Source: Streptomyces hygroscopicus subsp. hygroscopicus
Lineage (GTDB): Bacteria > Actinomycetota > Actinomycetes > Streptomycetales > Streptomycetaceae
Length of the DNA stretch: 33,890 bases
NCBI RefSeq assembly: GCF_001553455.1
Contig: NZ_BBOX01000270.1
Coordinates: 1-33,890 of the forward strand
Reading direction: 5' to 3'
Made by a program: the position numbers and the translations under genes. Positions 33,360-33,890 of the stretch are shown one piece after another (the stretch's first letter is position 1; the number at the start of each line of letters is the position of its first letter). The notes beneath the pieces are model-generated. The model was not told the DNA's origin and made no database searches. It saw only the letters and a program-made list of their open reading frames with translations.

Positions 33360-33890
33360 ATGACGGAACGACCCCCGCAGCGCATCCCCAATCGGCAGCT
33401 CGCCGCGCTCATCGCCGAGGCGGGCTTCTCCAACGCAGGGCTCGCCCGGCGGGTGGACCAGCTCGGGCTGGAGCACGGTCTGGATCTGCGGTACGACAAG
33501 ACATCCGTGACGCGGTGGCTGCGCGGACAGCAGCCGCGCGGCACCACCCCGGCGCTGATCGCCGAGGTGTTCACCCGGCGGCTGGGACGCCGGCTGACCG
33601 CCCAGGACCTGGGCCTGGACGCGTGTGCGCCGGTCTACGCGGGACTGGAGTTCGCCGCCACCCCGCAGGAGGCGGTGGACATCGTCAGCGGGCTGTGGCG
33701 CAAGGACTCCGGAAGCCATGCGGAGCTGCGGAAGATCGCCTTCACCCCGGCGGGGCTCGTCGTGCCCAGCCGCGACTGGCTGATCGGACGGCCCGACGAC
33801 CGGGTGGCGCGCGGTGAGCCCCCGGCGGGCACACAGGCCGGGGCGGCCGTGGCAGCCGGTCCCCGGGCCGGGCGGCTGCCCGCCCAGGGC
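33360..33890 (+). CDS. Helix-turn-helix regulatory protein, N-terminal part
   Basis: Partial; runs off the right edge (177 residues seen). It starts MTERPPQRIPNRQLAALIAE, followed by GFSNAGLARRVDQLGLEHGL and DKTSVTRWLRGQQPRGTTPA, an Xre/Cro-like helix-turn-helix shape, then LIAEVFTRRLGRRLTAQDLG. Streptomyces proteins with this start are large regulators of the kind often annotated as transcriptional regulators beside lipB. Domains beyond the edge are unseen. The ATG at 33360 has GGAGACCGGCAGG upstream. It is divergent from lipB; 33191-33359 should hold its promoter. Confidence 0.85.
   Translation, partial: MTERPPQRIPNRQLAALIAEAGFSNAGLARRVDQLGLEHGLDLRYDKTSVTRWLRGQQPRGTTPALIAEVFTRRLGRRLTAQDLGLDACAPVYAGLEFAATPQEAVDIVSGLWRKDSGSHAELRKIAFTPAGLVVPSRDWLIGRPDDRVARGEPPAGTQAGAAVAAGPRAGRLPAQG

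Overview
The window is very GC-rich (third codon positions almost always G or C, many GTG starts) and carries gene families typical of Streptomyces: two SPW motifs, a DUF4191 protein, a sensor-domain histidine kinase, and a LipB-LipA-DUF4191-RDD-GlnA block. I read it as a chromosomal piece of a Streptomyces or close relative. All calls come from reading translations, motifs and repeats by eye. No database search was run.

Left part (1-10.2 kb), mostly minus strand. There is an Arg/His-rich repetitive reading frame at the edge, a PAP2-type membrane phosphatase, a maltose-type pair (alpha-glucosidase followed by the LacI-family repressor MalR) with two copies of a likely MalR operator upstream, a membrane protein with a sigma-factor-like N-terminus and a one-base frameshift near its C-terminus, and a large Tat-exported GH89 alpha-N-acetylglucosaminidase.

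Middle (10.2-18 kb). A NarL-type response regulator and a sensor histidine kinase lie on the minus strand but are separated by an opposite-strand RlmA/TlrB-like 23S rRNA methyltransferase. The methyltransferase has a long leader with a tiny ORF and a hairpin touching its ribosome binding site. An MMPL exporter is divergent from the kinase. Then come an orphan winged-helix regulator with a small upstream gene, a CHMI-family isomerase and an SPW-repeat membrane protein.

Right-middle (18-25.8 kb) looks like a catabolic island: a DUF2848 protein, an MHS-type MFS importer, a carbon-nitrogen hydrolase, a cupin, a GntR/FCD regulator, a carotenoid/stilbene-cleaving oxygenase, a medium-chain reductase and a TetR regulator. 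The GntR gene and the divergent DUF2848/MFS promoter share an ATAC-N5-GTAT palindrome, which suggests one regulon.

Right end (25.8-33.9 kb) is housekeeping: inorganic pyrophosphatase, an Ig-like-repeat protein without an export signal, glnA with tandem GlnR boxes, RDD and DUF4191 membrane proteins, a small conserved protein, lipA and lipB (octanoate transfer, then sulfur insertion to make lipoate), and the start of a helix-turn-helix regulator. Short tandem repeats of 15-37 bp recur in many intergenic gaps and are the most unusual DNA-level feature of the window.
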